In this document: in pieces, positions 18,150-27,826 of the stretch | Numbering within the stretch: position 1 is the first letter of the stretch | How the letters are laid out: each line of letters opens with the position of its first letter | Source of the DNA: JAJEAD01 sp964420925 | Lineage (GTDB): Bacteria; Pseudomonadota; Gammaproteobacteria; HK1 | Assembly (NCBI GenBank): GCA_964420925.1 | Contig: CAYQVB010000034.1 | Location: 3,444-67,443, forward strand | Length of the DNA stretch: 64,000 nucleotides | Reading direction: 5' to 3' | Program-made: the position numbers and the translations under genes | The notes under the pieces: model-generated | The model's input: the letters and a program-made list of their open reading frames with translations, nothing else | What the model was told of the DNA's origin: nothing | Database searches by the model: none

Positions 18150-18794
18150 TCAGTTCCGAGCCTCGTCCAGCAGGTCGGCGAGCAGAGCGCCCCGGATGAG
18201 CGTCTGGCGCGGGCTGGCGAGACGATGAGCGCGCACGATGCTCGCCAGGTCCTCGGCCGCCCGTTCGATCGAGTCGTTGACCATGACGTAGTCGAACTCC
18301 TCGTAGTGCGCGAGGTCCGAGACCGCGGTACGCATTCGCTCGGCGATGATGTGTTCGCTGTCCTGGCCGCGCGCCTCGAGGCGCCTGCGAAGGCTCGCCC
18401 GTGAGGGCGGCAGTATGAAAATGCCGACCGCATCGGGAATGCGATCGCGAATCTGTCGGGCACCCTGCCAGTCGATCTCGAGCACGACGTCGCGGCCTGC
18501 GTCCAGCTCGCGGTACACACTGTCTCGCGACGTGCCGTAGTGGTGACCGAACACGCTGGCGTGTTCGAGAAACACGCCTCTGCTAATCATGGCCTGAAAG
18601 ACCACGGCGTCGGTGAAGTGGTAGTCGACGCCGTCACGCTCTCCCCGGCGCCGGGGGCGGGTGGTGTGCGAGATGGAGAGCACGACGTTCTCATCGCGTT
18701 CCGTCAGCGCCTTGACGAGGGTGGTCTTGCCGGTCCCGGAGGGCGCGCTGACGACGAAGAGGGCGCCTCGGCATCGCGCTGATTCACTCGACAT
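18150..18794 (-). CDS. gmk: Guanylate kinase
   Basis: 214 residues from ATG 18794. Walker A VVSAPSGTGKTTLVKAL (about 13-29), SHTTRPRRRGERDGVDYHF (GMP binding), VYRELDAGRDVVLEIDWQGARQI and the lid region SLRRRLEARGQDSEHIIAERM. It phosphorylates GMP to GDP in the cytosol, feeding GTP and (p)ppGpp synthesis. The start overlaps the end of yicC by 11 bp, indicating translational coupling. Confidence 0.95.
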   Translation of the reverse strand: MSSESARCRGALFVVSAPSGTGKTTLVKALTERDENVVLSISHTTRPRRRGERDGVDYHFTDAVVFQAMISRGVFLEHASVFGHHYGTSRDSVYRELDAGRDVVLEIDWQGARQIRDRIPDAVGIFILPPSRASLRRRLEARGQDSEHIIAERMRTAVSDLAHYEEFDYVMVNDSIERAAEDLASIVRAHRLASPRQTLIRGALLADLLDEARN

Positions 18795-19650
18795 TCTGAA
18801 TCTGCTCTCGCATCTGTTCGATGAGTACCTTGAGATCGACGCCCGCCAGCACGCCCCCCGTGTCGATGGACTTCGCCCCGAGGGTGTTCGCCTCCCGGTT
18901 GAGCTCCTGCATGAGAAAGTCGAGACGCCGGCCGGCGGGAAGGTCGTTCCCGAGCACCCGGCGCACCTCGTCCAAGTGGGCTTCCAGCCGGTCGAGCTCT
19001 TCGGCGACGTCGGCCTTCTGGGCGATGATGGCGATCTCCTGCTCGAGTCGGTCGCGGTCCACCTCCACCTCGAGTTCCGCGAGCCGATCCGCGAGGCGGG
19101 AGCGGGCAGCGCCGGTCGCATCGGGTGCGCGCGAGCGGGCATCGTCCACGAGATTCCGGATGGCATCCATTCGCTGCTTCAGCATGGCGAGGATCTTTTC
19201 GCCCTCGCGACGGCGCGCGCCATCGAGATCCACGAGCGCAACGTCGAGGCACTGGAGAACGTCGGCCGCGACCTTCTCGAGATCGACGCTTCTCGGGCGG
19301 ATCACTCCAGGCCATCGCAGAATGTCGATCGCGTTCACGGGTCCCGGGCGCTCCATGAGCCCTTCCACTTCACGGGCCGCCTCGACCACGTGTCGCGCGA
19401 GTTCCGGATCCAGCTCGAAGCCCGCTTCTGCCTCGCTTCGATAGGACACCCGGAGATGGCAGTCGACCTTGCCCCGGTGAAGCTGCGCCCGTACCCGGCC
19501 CCGAACTTCCGGTTCCAGGCGCCGCAGGTCCTCGGGCAGTTTCGGAGCGACGTCGAGGTAGCGGTTGTTGACGGAGCGCAACTCCCAGGTCGCCACGCCC
19601 CATTCAGTGTCCTGCTCGGCGCGGCCGAACGCGGTCATGCTGCGAATCAT
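18784..19650 (-). CDS. yicC: YicC family endoribonuclease
   Basis: 288 residues. MIRSMTAFGRAEQDTEWG is the conserved YicC start; WELRSVNNRYLDVAPKLPEDLRRLE follows and the C-terminal DUF1732 part contains RRLDFLMQELNREANTLGAKS. Family members are cytosolic endoribonucleases that affect small-RNA decay. First gene of the yicC-gmk-rpoZ-spoT-ridA operon, divergent from rph (91 bp apart). Confidence 0.94.
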   Translation of the reverse strand: MIRSMTAFGRAEQDTEWGVATWELRSVNNRYLDVAPKLPEDLRRLEPEVRGRVRAQLHRGKVDCHLRVSYRSEAEAGFELDPELARHVVEAAREVEGLMERPGPVNAIDILRWPGVIRPRSVDLEKVAADVLQCLDVALVDLDGARRREGEKILAMLKQRMDAIRNLVDDARSRAPDATGAARSRLADRLAELEVEVDRDRLEQEIAIIAQKADVAEELDRLEAHLDEVRRVLGNDLPAGRRLDFLMQELNREANTLGAKSIDTGGVLAGVDLKVLIEQMREQIQNVE

Positions 19651-19741
19651 GTCACGTGTCTTTGGGCCGAGCCGCGCGCAATGGTAAGGGATTCCCCCGT
19701 ATAATTGCGCGCCCTCGAGTCAGCGTTGACGCCCGATCGGC

Positions 19742-20473
19742 ATGCGACCCAGCGGAAGAGCGCAGGACGAATTGCGCCCCGTGCGCCTCACCCGCGGGTA
19801 CATCCGGCACGCGGAAGGCTCGGCCCTGGTGGAGTTCGGTGAGACGCGCGTGCTGTGCACCGCGAGCATCGAGGAGCGGGTTCCCTACTTTCGTCGCGGA
19901 AGCGGAGGAGGGTGGTTGACGGCGGAGTACGGCATGCTGCCCCGTTCAACGGCGGAGCGGTCGCCGCGCGAGGCGGCGCGAGGGCGCCAGGGGGGTCGCA
20001 CTCTCGAGATCCAGCGATTGATTGGGCGTTCGCTGCGCGCGGTGGTGGACCTCGAGGCGCTGGGCGAGCGCACCGTCACCCTGGACTGCGACGTGATTCA
20101 GGCCGATGGCGGCACGCGCACCGCCGCCATCACCGGCGGATACGTGGCCCTGGCGCAATCCATGGAACGGATGGTGGGCGAGAGGCGCATCAAGCGCTCA
20201 CCCCTCGTTGGCCAGGTGGCGGCGGTGTCGGTGGGGATCTACCGTGGGCTCCCGGTGCTCGACCTCGACTATGCCGAAGATCACGAGGCGGAGGCCGACG
20301 TGAACGTGGTCATGAACGAGGTCGGGTCCTTCGTGGAAGTCCAGGGCACCGCGGAGGGCCATGCCTTCCGGCGCGACGAATTGAACGCGATGCTCGACCT
20401 TGCGGGGCAGGGAGTCTCCCGTCTGCTCGAGTACCAGCGCGAAGCGCTCGCAGATGCTTCCTCGCGGTGTTGA
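19742..20473 (+). CDS. rph: Ribonuclease PH
   Basis: 243 residues, full length. MRPSGRAQDELRPVRLTRGY is the family start; GETRVLCTASIEE, GWLTAEYGMLPRST and QADGGTRTAAITGGYVAL cover the phosphate and RNA-binding core. It trims tRNA 3' ends using phosphate. Paired with rdgB 3 bp downstream and divergent from yicC, the usual arrangement. Confidence 0.96.
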   Translation: MRPSGRAQDELRPVRLTRGYIRHAEGSALVEFGETRVLCTASIEERVPYFRRGSGGGWLTAEYGMLPRSTAERSPREAARGRQGGRTLEIQRLIGRSLRAVVDLEALGERTVTLDCDVIQADGGTRTAAITGGYVALAQSMERMVGERRIKRSPLVGQVAAVSVGIYRGLPVLDLDYAEDHEAEADVNVVMNEVGSFVEVQGTAEGHAFRRDELNAMLDLAGQGVSRLLEYQREALADASSRC

Positions 20474-20476
20474 AAC

Positions 20477-21106
20477 GTGTCGGTCGCACGCAGTCAGAGC
20501 CCCCCTCGACGCGTGGTACTCGCCACTTCCAATCCCGGCAAGCTGCGTGAGTTCATCCGCCTGCTCGCGCCGCTGGGCTGCGAGGTGCTCGCCCAATCCG
20601 AGTTCGACGTCGAGCCGGTGGAGGAGAGCGGCGAGACCTTCATCGAGAACGCCATGCTGAAGGCCCGCGCGGCGTGTGCGGCATCCGGCCTTCCCGCCAT
20701 CGCCGACGATTCTGGCGTGACGGTGGACGCGCTCGGCGGGGCGCCGGGGGTGCGCTCGGCGCGCTTCGCCGGCGACGGGGCGAGCGACGGAGAGAACCTC
20801 CGGGCGCTCCTCGCGCTGATGGAGGGCATCGAGGAGGGGCAACGCGGCGCGAGCTTCGTCTGCGTCGTCGTCTACATGCGCGACCCCCGCGATCCCATGC
20901 CGATCATCGGTCAAGGCCTGTGGCGGGGGCGCATTCTCGACTCACCCCGTGGCAGCGGGGGTTTTGGCTACGACCCGGTCTTCTACGTCCCGGAGCACGG
21001 CGCGAGCGTGGCCGAGCTTCCGCCCGAGACCAAGAACGCATCGAGCCACCGCGCCCGCGCCCTCGCGGCGCTCCTTGCGCACCTGCCGCGAGGCGTTACC
21101 CGGTAG
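20477..21106 (+). CDS. rdgB: XTP/dITP diphosphatase
   Basis: 209 residues from GTG 20477. VVLATSNPGKLREF is the nucleotide-binding start of the HAM1/RdgB family; NAMLKARAACAASGLPAIADDSG and GFGYDPVFYVPEHG follow, with the SHRARAL end. It removes non-canonical purine nucleotides to protect DNA. In many relatives hemW comes next; here the catabolic island begins instead. Confidence 0.95.
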   Translation: MSVARSQSPPRRVVLATSNPGKLREFIRLLAPLGCEVLAQSEFDVEPVEESGETFIENAMLKARAACAASGLPAIADDSGVTVDALGGAPGVRSARFAGDGASDGENLRALLALMEGIEEGQRGASFVCVVVYMRDPRDPMPIIGQGLWRGRILDSPRGSGGFGYDPVFYVPEHGASVAELPPETKNASSHRARALAALLAHLPRGVTR

Positions 21107-21230
21107 CGGGAAATGCCGGGACATCCGGCCGGAGGATCAGGTTTCCAACCTGGGCCGACGGAACTGGAGCCTGCTCCACTCCGTGGCTTGCAGATTCCAA
21201 CAGGAGAGCGATTCGGTCTCGGCCACCTCT

Positions 21231-22544
21231 TCAATTGCCTTGCCGGCACGGAACGACTCCGTCCCCGACGAGCGCTGCGATGCGCTCGAGAGCCATCCCG
21301 AGGTCTGCTTCGTCGATGACGAGCGGGGGCACCAGGATCAGGGCGTTGCCGTGCCGGCCTCCGCCGTACACGAGCAGACGCTCGTCGAGACACCGGCGCT
21401 GCAGCCGACCGACCCGATCCGCATCCGGAGCACCGTCTTCGTCCACGAGCTCGATCGCCGCCTGGGCGCCGACCACGCGAATCTCGCGGACCGTCCGGAG
21501 CTCCCCCAAGGGCGCCAGCCGGCGGCGCAGGAGCGCTTCGATCGTGTTCGTCACGCGATTCAGCAGCCCCTCGTTCCGAATCGTGTCGATGGTCGCGACC
21601 GCCATGGCACAGGAGAGCGGATTCCCCTGGAAGGTGCTCGTGTGCATTCCGGGAGGCCAGGCCTTGAGGACTTCGGATGGTCCCGCGACCGCGGAGAGCG
21701 GGAGTCCGCCGGAGAGCGCCTTTCCCATGACCACGAGATCCGGTTCGATGCCCGAACGCTGGAAGGCGAACCACTTGCCGCAGCGGCCGAAGCCGGACCA
21801 GATCTCGTCGGAGATCAGAAGCACGCCATGCGCCCGGCACCGGAGCTGCAGGCCGGCCAGGAAAGCGTGAGGTGGAGCGATCACCCCGCCGACGCCCTGG
21901 ACCGCCTCGACGATCAGCGCGGCGGGCAGATCATCGGCCTCGGCCAGCTCCTGGAGGCGCGCGTCCAGAGCCGCCAGGCAGGCTTCAGTGTCGCGCACCG
22001 GTTCCATCGGATTCGCGGTGCAGGGATAGGGCAGGAAATCGACAATCCGGTCGAGGGTGCTGAAGGGGGCTCGGATCCCCGGGCTGTACGTGACCGACAA
22101 CGCGCCGAGGGTACGGCCGTGATAGCCTCCCGCGAAGGAGAGGAGCCTTCGCCGTCCGGTCGCGTACTGCGCGGCCTTGATCGCGGCTTCGACGGCCTCC
22201 GCCCCCGAGTTGGCCAGTTGGATGCAGCCGAGGCGTGCGGGCAGGACGGAGGCGAGCCGCTCGTACAGCTCGGCCCGAAACGGCGACGGCAAGCGCGTAC
22301 CGGTATGAACGATTCCGGTATCGAGCGCTCGGATGACGGCGGCGCGATGGGCCGGGTGACCATGCCCCAGGTTGGTGGTCGCCGAACCGCAGACGAGGTC
22401 GAGATAGCGCTCGCCGGTCGCGGTGCCGAGCCACGCTCCCTCCCCGGACGTGAACACCGGCGGCCGGTCCGTGGTGCGAAACGTGTTCGCGGCGGCGCTT
22501 TCCCGTTGGCGGGTGATCGCGAGGATCTCGTCGCGGGAGCGCAT
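21231..22544 (-). CDS. Class III PLP-dependent aminotransferase
   Basis: 437 residues from ATG 22544, which has GAGGAG 7 bp upstream (a GTG at 22559 overlaps the potA-like stop). Class III signature: AGGYHGRTLGALSVT, VEAVQGVGGVIAPP, LLISDEIWSGFGRCG with the cofactor Asp, and LVVMGKALSGGLPLSA with the Schiff-base Lys. Relatives act on omega-amino groups (GABA, putrescine, beta-alanine type). Last gene of a short operon with the ABC ATPase gene. It is a clear paralogue of the aminotransferase at 35078, sharing the TNLGHG/TSNLGHG and FVPYP-type blocks. Confidence 0.9.
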   Translation of the reverse strand: MRSRDEILAITRQRESAAANTFRTTDRPPVFTSGEGAWLGTATGERYLDLVCGSATTNLGHGHPAHRAAVIRALDTGIVHTGTRLPSPFRAELYERLASVLPARLGCIQLANSGAEAVEAAIKAAQYATGRRRLLSFAGGYHGRTLGALSVTYSPGIRAPFSTLDRIVDFLPYPCTANPMEPVRDTEACLAALDARLQELAEADDLPAALIVEAVQGVGGVIAPPHAFLAGLQLRCRAHGVLLISDEIWSGFGRCGKWFAFQRSGIEPDLVVMGKALSGGLPLSAVAGPSEVLKAWPPGMHTSTFQGNPLSCAMAVATIDTIRNEGLLNRVTNTIEALLRRRLAPLGELRTVREIRVVGAQAAIELVDEDGAPDADRVGRLQRRCLDERLLVYGGGRHGNALILVPPLVIDEADLGMALERIAALVGDGVVPCRQGN

Positions 22545-22555
22545 CGACCGTCTCC

Positions 22556-23647
22556 TCACCGGCTACCGCGCAAGCGCGTGAGCGCACTTTCGCTCCAACG
22601 CACGGCGATCTCCTCGCCCGGCTCCGGCAGCCGAGGGGGCGCTTCTCGCCGGTTGATCTCTACTTCGATCTCCCGTCCATCCGTCGCGTGCATGCCGATG
22701 ATGTGGGTGGATCCGGTAAAGCGGACATCGGCCACCGTCATGATCGCGCAGTTGAGTTCCTGCGTCTGAAGGCCGGGAGACATTTCGATGGCCTCGGGGC
22801 GCAGCGCCAGAGCGATCGGCGCGCCGACCTCGACCTCCGAAGGGGCGGCCATTCTCATCCTCCCGAGTGCACCGGCATCGCACAGCGCGTACCCATCGCC
22901 GACCTCGGACACGATCGCGTGCACGACGTTGCAGTGACCGATGAATCGTGCGACGAACTCCGTCCCGGGATGATCGTAGATGGTCTGGGGCGAACTCAAT
23001 TGCTCGATCGCGCCGTCGTTCATGACCGCGATCCGATCGCTCATGGTGAGCGCCTCTTCCTGATCGTGAGTCACGTAGACGAAGGTCAGGCCGACTTCCT
23101 GATGCAGACGTTTCAACTCCCCCTGCATCTGCTTGCGCAGGTTCGCGTCGAGCGCACCCAGGGGCTCGTCGAGCAGAAGCACGCCCGGGCTGATGATGAG
23201 CGAGCGGGCAAGGGCCACGCGCTGGCGCTGCCCGCCGGAGAGCTGATGCGGCAGTCGCGCGCCCATGTCGGGCAGCCCGATGCGCGCGAGCCACTCCCGC
23301 GCGGCCACGTCCCGCTCCGCGCGCGGAACCCCCCGCATCTTGAGACCGTATGACACGTTCTCCGCGAGGGTCTTGTGGGGGAAGAGGGCATAGTCCTGGA
23401 ACATGATGCTGGTGTCCCGCCGGTGGGGCGGCAGCTCGGTCACGTCCGTCCCGCCGACGAGTATCGCTCCGCTGGTCACGGCTTCCAGGCCGGCGATCAT
23501 GCGCAGGAGCGTCGTCTTGCCGCACCCCGAGGGGCCGAGCAGAGTGAGGAACTCGCCGGGCTCCACGTGCAGACTGAGCGGGCGAACGGCGGTGATGTTG
23601 CCGAAACGCTTGCAGACGCTGCGGAGCTCGACGCTCTTGGCGTGCAT
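22556..23647 (-). CDS. ABC transporter ATPase, polyamine/PotA-like
   Basis: 363 residues from ATG 23647, with AAGGAG 9 bp upstream; an in-frame extension upstream is less likely. Walker A LLGPSGCGKTTLL, Q-loop IMFQDYALFPHKTL, signature LSGGQRQRVALARSL, Walker B GVLLLDEPLGALD and H-loop VYVTHDQEEALTMSD. The C-terminal TOBE domain (about 280-363) includes LALRPEAIEMSP. Partner of the two permeases at 27026-28692 and the binding protein at 30178, although a regulator and two enzymes lie between. Confidence 0.93.
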   Translation of the reverse strand: MHAKSVELRSVCKRFGNITAVRPLSLHVEPGEFLTLLGPSGCGKTTLLRMIAGLEAVTSGAILVGGTDVTELPPHRRDTSIMFQDYALFPHKTLAENVSYGLKMRGVPRAERDVAAREWLARIGLPDMGARLPHQLSGGQRQRVALARSLIISPGVLLLDEPLGALDANLRKQMQGELKRLHQEVGLTFVYVTHDQEEALTMSDRIAVMNDGAIEQLSSPQTIYDHPGTEFVARFIGHCNVVHAIVSEVGDGYALCDAGALGRMRMAAPSEVEVGAPIALALRPEAIEMSPGLQTQELNCAIMTVADVRFTGSTHIIGMHATDGREIEVEINRREAPPRLPEPGEEIAVRWSESALTRLRGSR

Positions 23648-23883
23648 GGCGCGATCTCCTTCGAGCATGTCAGGCGGCTGGTTCCGCTCGATTCGCTTTG
23701 CTCGCATCGCCTTCATGATCCAAAACCCGCGCGGTACACTGCTGCCGGTAGACGCTTGCGGCAGTGGAGGCCGCGAGCCGAGGATGTGGACGACCCGCGC
23801 TTTTCTCGCCTCCAGCCGCCTGACGCGAGCCTGCGTGTTTCACCCGGCGTTCCCGGAATTCATGGACAAAGCGAATTCAGGCC

Positions 23884-24567
23884 TTGTACGAAGAAGACGA
23901 CAGGCTGCCTCAGACGCTCTCTTATTTCATCCTGAACAAGTTGCGCTGGCGAATCATCACCGGCGAGCTGAAGCCGGGCCAGCCCCTGCGTGAAATGGAG
24001 ATCGAGGCCGATTACGGTTCCAGCCGCGGACCGGTGAGAGAAAGCCTGAGGATGCTCCTTCAGAGCGGCCTGGTGGAAACGCAGCCCCGGCGCGGATTCC
24101 GGGTTCGTGAGTACACCCCCGCGGACGTACGCAACATCTATGCGTTGCGCGCCACCCTGGAGGGAATGGTGGTGGCGGCGCTGGAAGGTCGAGACCTGAC
24201 ACCGCTGTGTGACACGCTTCGCGGAAGGTTGAAGATCATGGAGTCCCATTACAAGCAGAAAGACACGGACAAGTACTTCCGGGAAAACAGCAGGTTTCAT
24301 CAGTGCATCATCGACTTCACGGAGAACAAGCCGATCTCCCAGGTCCTCTTCTACGTCAACGAGATCTCCCTGCCCGTTCGCTACCGGTTGTTGTACGAAG
24401 GGTCCCTCTCCTCCCGGCGTTCACTCGACTACCACGAGGAGATCACCGCCTGCCTCGAGGCCGGGGACATCGCGGGGGCCAAGGCGGCGACCGAAGCGCA
24501 CATTCTGGAGAACCTCGAGCGAGCCACTGCCCTCTATGAATCTCCGCCGGGGGCATCGGCCCGGTGA
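23884..24567 (+). CDS. GntR-family transcriptional regulator, FCD subfamily
   Basis: 227 residues with TTG 23884 as the likely start; no strong ribosome site is seen, so the exact start is uncertain. The N-terminal winged helix holds LNKLRWRIITGELKPGQPL and SRGPVRESLRMLLQSGLV; the C-terminal FCD domain (about 85-215) has ALRATLEGMVVAALEG, NSRFHQCIIDFT and DYHEEITACLEAGD, including the metal-binding Asp/His residues. FCD regulators usually repress and respond to an organic acid. It lies inside the catabolic island and probably binds the operator at 31358. Its 3' end overlaps the convergent aldehyde dehydrogenase gene by 34 bp. Confidence 0.9.
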   Translation: MYEEDDRLPQTLSYFILNKLRWRIITGELKPGQPLREMEIEADYGSSRGPVRESLRMLLQSGLVETQPRRGFRVREYTPADVRNIYALRATLEGMVVAALEGRDLTPLCDTLRGRLKIMESHYKQKDTDKYFRENSRFHQCIIDFTENKPISQVLFYVNEISLPVRYRLLYEGSLSSRRSLDYHEEITACLEAGDIAGAKAATEAHILENLERATALYESPPGASAR

Positions 24568-25922
24568 CGAATGTGAAGGTTGATGGGAGCGAGGAACTCA
24601 CGCACTCCCCACGCGCCGCCCTCGCGCCCTATCCCGGCGTCCCGGAATCCGCCGGTGGGTACATCGGCGCCTTGAATCGCCGTGGAGTTGAGCCCGATGC
24701 TGCCGAAGCGCAGCCGCCGCAGGCGCGGCAACAGCCCTTCTGGATCCGCGGTGTAGAAGTAGGCGGCCAGGGTGTGCCGCTCGGTCTCCAGGCGTTCCAG
24801 CAATGCATCGAGGGCCTCGAAGGAGCGGATGGAGAGCACCGGCCCGAAGCTCTCGTAGCCGTCGAACCAACTGCGCTCGCCGCATTCCACCACCGTCAAC
24901 GGAAACAGGAAAGGGGCTTCGGGAGGGACGGGAGAAGGTCTCGGTGACAGCAGCCTCTCCCCGGCGCCAAGCGCCGCGTCTACGGCATCGTTCAGGGCTC
25001 GGGTGGATGCGAGCGTTCGCAGAGGACCGAGATCCACCCCCGTCTCGTCGGAGGGTCCGGTTTCGAGCCGCGCCACCCGTTCCAGCAAGCGCTCCCGGAC
25101 TTCCCGGTAGCGCGAGGCGGCGACAAAGACCCGGTTCACCGATGAGCAGGCCTGGCCGGCGGCCTTGAGCTTGCGGGTCATCAGGTCGTCCAGGGCGATC
25201 TCGATCTGCGCATCCTTGCAGATCACGAAGGGGCAGTTGCCGCCCAGCTCGAGCACGATCCTCTTGCCCTCGTGCGCCGCCGCCGCCGCCAGCCGGCGTC
25301 CCACTTCGGTCGAACCGGTGAAGCTCGCGACGCCAATCCGATGATCGGCGAGCAGGGCTTCGACGCATTCATTGTCCTCGGGCGCGATCAGTTGGACGAA
25401 ATCGTCCGCTCCGGCTTCGTGAAAGGATTCCATCAGGGCTCTCGCGCACAGGATGCCGAGTCGGGACGGCTTCACCAGGGCGGTGGCGCCCGCAGCCAGG
25501 GCCGGCCCGATCTTGCGCGTCAGCCCTGCGAGCGGATCGTTGAACGGAGCGATGAGCAGCGCTGCCCGGTAGGGCACTTCACGGATCAGGCGCTCGGGAT
25601 CCGGCCGCCGTTCGAAGCGCAATTCGTCGAGGGCGGCGCGTGCCGCGTCCAGGAACGACGCGGCATAGTCGACTTCGTTCCGGGCCTCGTCGGGCTTCTT
25701 GCCCACCTCCCGCACGACGAGTTCGGCCAGCTCTCGTCTCCGGGAGGTCAAGGCTTCGGCGCAGCGGCGGAGCACTCGACGCCGCGTCTCGATCGACTCG
25801 AGGCCCGGGAGCCCGTGGTCGACGATCGCGAGCGCGCGCGCCACCTCCCCGTTGGACATCGACCGCCATCGGTCGAACACGAGCCCCGTGTTCGGAGCGA
25901 AGACAGGGAAGGACGCCGTCAC
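24534..25922 (-). CDS. NAD(P)-dependent aldehyde dehydrogenase
   Basis: 462 residues from GTG 25922. ALDH features: ALLIAPFNDPLAGLTRKIGPALAAG, GVASFTGSTEVGRRL (cofactor), VLELGGNCPFVI with the general-base Glu, and AAGQACSSVNRVFV with the catalytic Cys. The end matches succinate-semialdehyde and lactaldehyde dehydrogenase relatives. It probably oxidises the semialdehyde made by one of the aminotransferases in the island. Last gene of the operon running down from 31302. Confidence 0.92.
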   Translation of the reverse strand: MTASFPVFAPNTGLVFDRWRSMSNGEVARALAIVDHGLPGLESIETRRRVLRRCAEALTSRRRELAELVVREVGKKPDEARNEVDYAASFLDAARAALDELRFERRPDPERLIREVPYRAALLIAPFNDPLAGLTRKIGPALAAGATALVKPSRLGILCARALMESFHEAGADDFVQLIAPEDNECVEALLADHRIGVASFTGSTEVGRRLAAAAAHEGKRIVLELGGNCPFVICKDAQIEIALDDLMTRKLKAAGQACSSVNRVFVAASRYREVRERLLERVARLETGPSDETGVDLGPLRTLASTRALNDAVDAALGAGERLLSPRPSPVPPEAPFLFPLTVVECGERSWFDGYESFGPVLSIRSFEALDALLERLETERHTLAAYFYTADPEGLLPRLRRLRFGSIGLNSTAIQGADVPTGGFRDAGIGREGGAWGVREFLAPINLHIRHRADAPGGDS

Positions 25923-25958
25923 CTCTCGCTCACTTTGCCGACGCCCGAGGACGGTCGA

Positions 25959-27029
25959 TCAACACCCGCGCAGGAGGGTGAAGATCCGTTCCAGCTCGCC
26001 TGCCGGCTTGCCGAAGCAGAGGCGGACATGATCCATATAGGGCGATCCGAACACCTCGCCTCTCAGCATGAACACGTTGCGCGCACTGCCCGCCGCCTCG
26101 AATGCATCGATGCCGTCAGTCCGGGGGAAGACGTAGAAGCTCCCTTCCGAGGGACCGCAGCTCCAGCCCCGATCGTGCACGAACTCGATGGCCATCTCCC
26201 TCTCCCGGCGGTAGTCCGGCATCTCGTCCCCCGCATCGAGGAGAGCGAGCACCGCCGCCTGCGAGAGACTCGATGCCGTGCTCGCCGCCGTCTGGTGCAC
26301 CGACACGATATCTTCGAACAATTGCCCTTGCGCGGCGCACACGCCGATACGCAGCCCCTGCAGGTGATGGCTCTTGGAAAAGGAATTGACGACCACCAGC
26401 CGCTCGTAAGCGGAGCAGGTGCTCTCATGCCACTTGTCTTGCGCGAAGACGACCCCCGAGAAACTCTCGTCGATCAACAGGAGCGCTCCGAACTCGCGGG
26501 CGACGCCGGCGATTTCGTCGATCTCGTGGCCCGGGTGGATCCGACCCGTCGGATTCGCGGGGTTGCTGAGCAGGACGGCCCGCGCCCGGGTTCTCGCCAT
26601 CGTTGCGGCGAGCGCGGCGGAATCGACGGCGAACCCGTCTTCGAAGCGGGTCTCGAAGAGTACCGGTTCCATGAAGAGCATCCGGACGATGTCCGCGTAC
26701 GAGGGCCAGCAGGGCGCCAGAATCGCTACGCGGTCACCGGCGCGGCAGGAGGCGCGAAGTGCCGACAGGACGGCGGCTTTCGCGCCTGCCGTGATCAATA
26801 CATCGTGATTCGGCAAGTCCCATTTGCCCAGCATGGAGTCGTGAGTCACTGCGCGCAGCCTGCTCGAGCCCTGAGGAGGCGGCAGGAGCGTGCTGGCCAT
26901 CTCCAGGTTCAGGTTCGCCACGCGTTCCTGAAAGGTCGGGGTGCTCAGCGAGTAGACGCACTCCCCGGAGGCGCGGGCCGCCTCGACCGCCGCCGCCAGA
27001 GCGAGGGTCGGCGATCGTTTCGGGGTCAT
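25959..27029 (-). CDS. Class I/II PLP-dependent aminotransferase
   Basis: 356 residues from ATG 27029, overlapping the upstream permease stop by 4 bp. Fold-type I features: NPANPTGRIHPGHEID, LLIDESFSGVVF with the pyridine-binding Asp, VNSFSKSHHLQGLRIGVC with the Schiff-base Lys, and a late VRLCFGKP substrate-carboxylate Arg. Aspartate-aminotransferase-like; the amino donor and acceptor are not predictable. Co-transcribed with the permeases and the aldehyde dehydrogenase gene. Confidence 0.9.
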   Translation of the reverse strand: MTPKRSPTLALAAAVEAARASGECVYSLSTPTFQERVANLNLEMASTLLPPPQGSSRLRAVTHDSMLGKWDLPNHDVLITAGAKAAVLSALRASCRAGDRVAILAPCWPSYADIVRMLFMEPVLFETRFEDGFAVDSAALAATMARTRARAVLLSNPANPTGRIHPGHEIDEIAGVAREFGALLLIDESFSGVVFAQDKWHESTCSAYERLVVVNSFSKSHHLQGLRIGVCAAQGQLFEDIVSVHQTAASTASSLSQAAVLALLDAGDEMPDYRREREMAIEFVHDRGWSCGPSEGSFYVFPRTDGIDAFEAAGSARNVFMLRGEVFGSPYMDHVRLCFGKPAGELERIFTLLRGC

Positions 27030-27826
27030 GACGCCTCTCGCCGCGTGAAGAGGATCTGGGCGGCAATTCCCATTCCCATCGAGAACAGGAACACGCACAC
27101 CCCCGCGGCGTTGATCGTCGGATCGAATCCGGTGACCAGGGTCGTCCAGATCTTGATCGGCAGCGTGATCTCGAAGTTCGTCAGGAAGTAGGCGATGACG
27201 AACTCGTCGAAGGCGAAGGTAAAGGTGATGATCAAGGTTGCCACGAGCGCGAAGCGGCAGGACGGCAACACGATCTCCACGATCGCGCGCAGCCGCGATG
27301 CGCCCAATGCCCAGGCGGCCTCCTCGTGGCTCCTCGGGATCTGTGCGATTCGGTTGCGCAGATTGAGGATCGCGAGCGGTAGCACGAAGAGCGTCTGGCC
27401 GACGTAGACGAGCCACAGGGACGGCTCCAGCCCCAGCGACACGAAGTACAGCCGCAGGCTGATGCCGATCAGCACCAGCGGCACCGCGAGCGGCGCCAGA
27501 ACGAACAGGGTCGCCACGGTCTTTCCGGGAAAGCGTGCGTTCACGAGAGAGTAGGCGCAGGCGAAGGCGATCCCCGTTGCGGTCACGCTGACCGCACCGG
27601 CGATCAGGACGCTGTTCGCCAGTCCCGACAGGTACTGCGGGTCGACGAGAAGGCGTTCGTACCACTGCAACGTGAAGTCGCGGAAGGGCATGACCTGATA
27701 ACGCCCGCTGTTGAAGGAGAACACGAACATCACGGCGATCGGGAGATAGATGACGAGGGCCGAGATCGCGAAAATCGTGGCGAAGACAGCGCGGACCCAC
27801 GCCGCTTCTCTCGCGGCACCGCTCAC
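27026..27826 (-). CDS. ABC transporter permease, PotC-like
   Basis: 266 residues from GTG 27826, which overlaps the stop of the preceding permease (GTGA). Six predicted transmembrane helices; the ATPase-coupling EAA loop is HEEAAWALGASRLRAIVEIVLP. Inner-membrane subunit of the polyamine-type importer. A longer reading upstream is an antisense-like artefact of high GC. Confidence 0.92.
   Translation of the reverse strand: MSGAAREAAWVRAVFATIFAISALVIYLPIAVMFVFSFNSGRYQVMPFRDFTLQWYERLLVDPQYLSGLANSVLIAGAVSVTATGIAFACAYSLVNARFPGKTVATLFVLAPLAVPLVLIGISLRLYFVSLGLEPSLWLVYVGQTLFVLPLAILNLRNRIAQIPRSHEEAAWALGASRLRAIVEIVLPSCRFALVATLIITFTFAFDEFVIAYFLTNFEITLPIKIWTTLVTGFDPTINAAGVCVFLFSMGMGIAAQILFTRREAS

Noticed and set aside
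25959..27800. Reading the class I aminotransferase as a 613-residue fusion extending over the permease gene
   Set aside because: The extra N-terminal part is antisense-like low-complexity Arg/Pro text in another frame of the permease; ATG 27029 fits the family start and overlaps the permease stop as ATGA.
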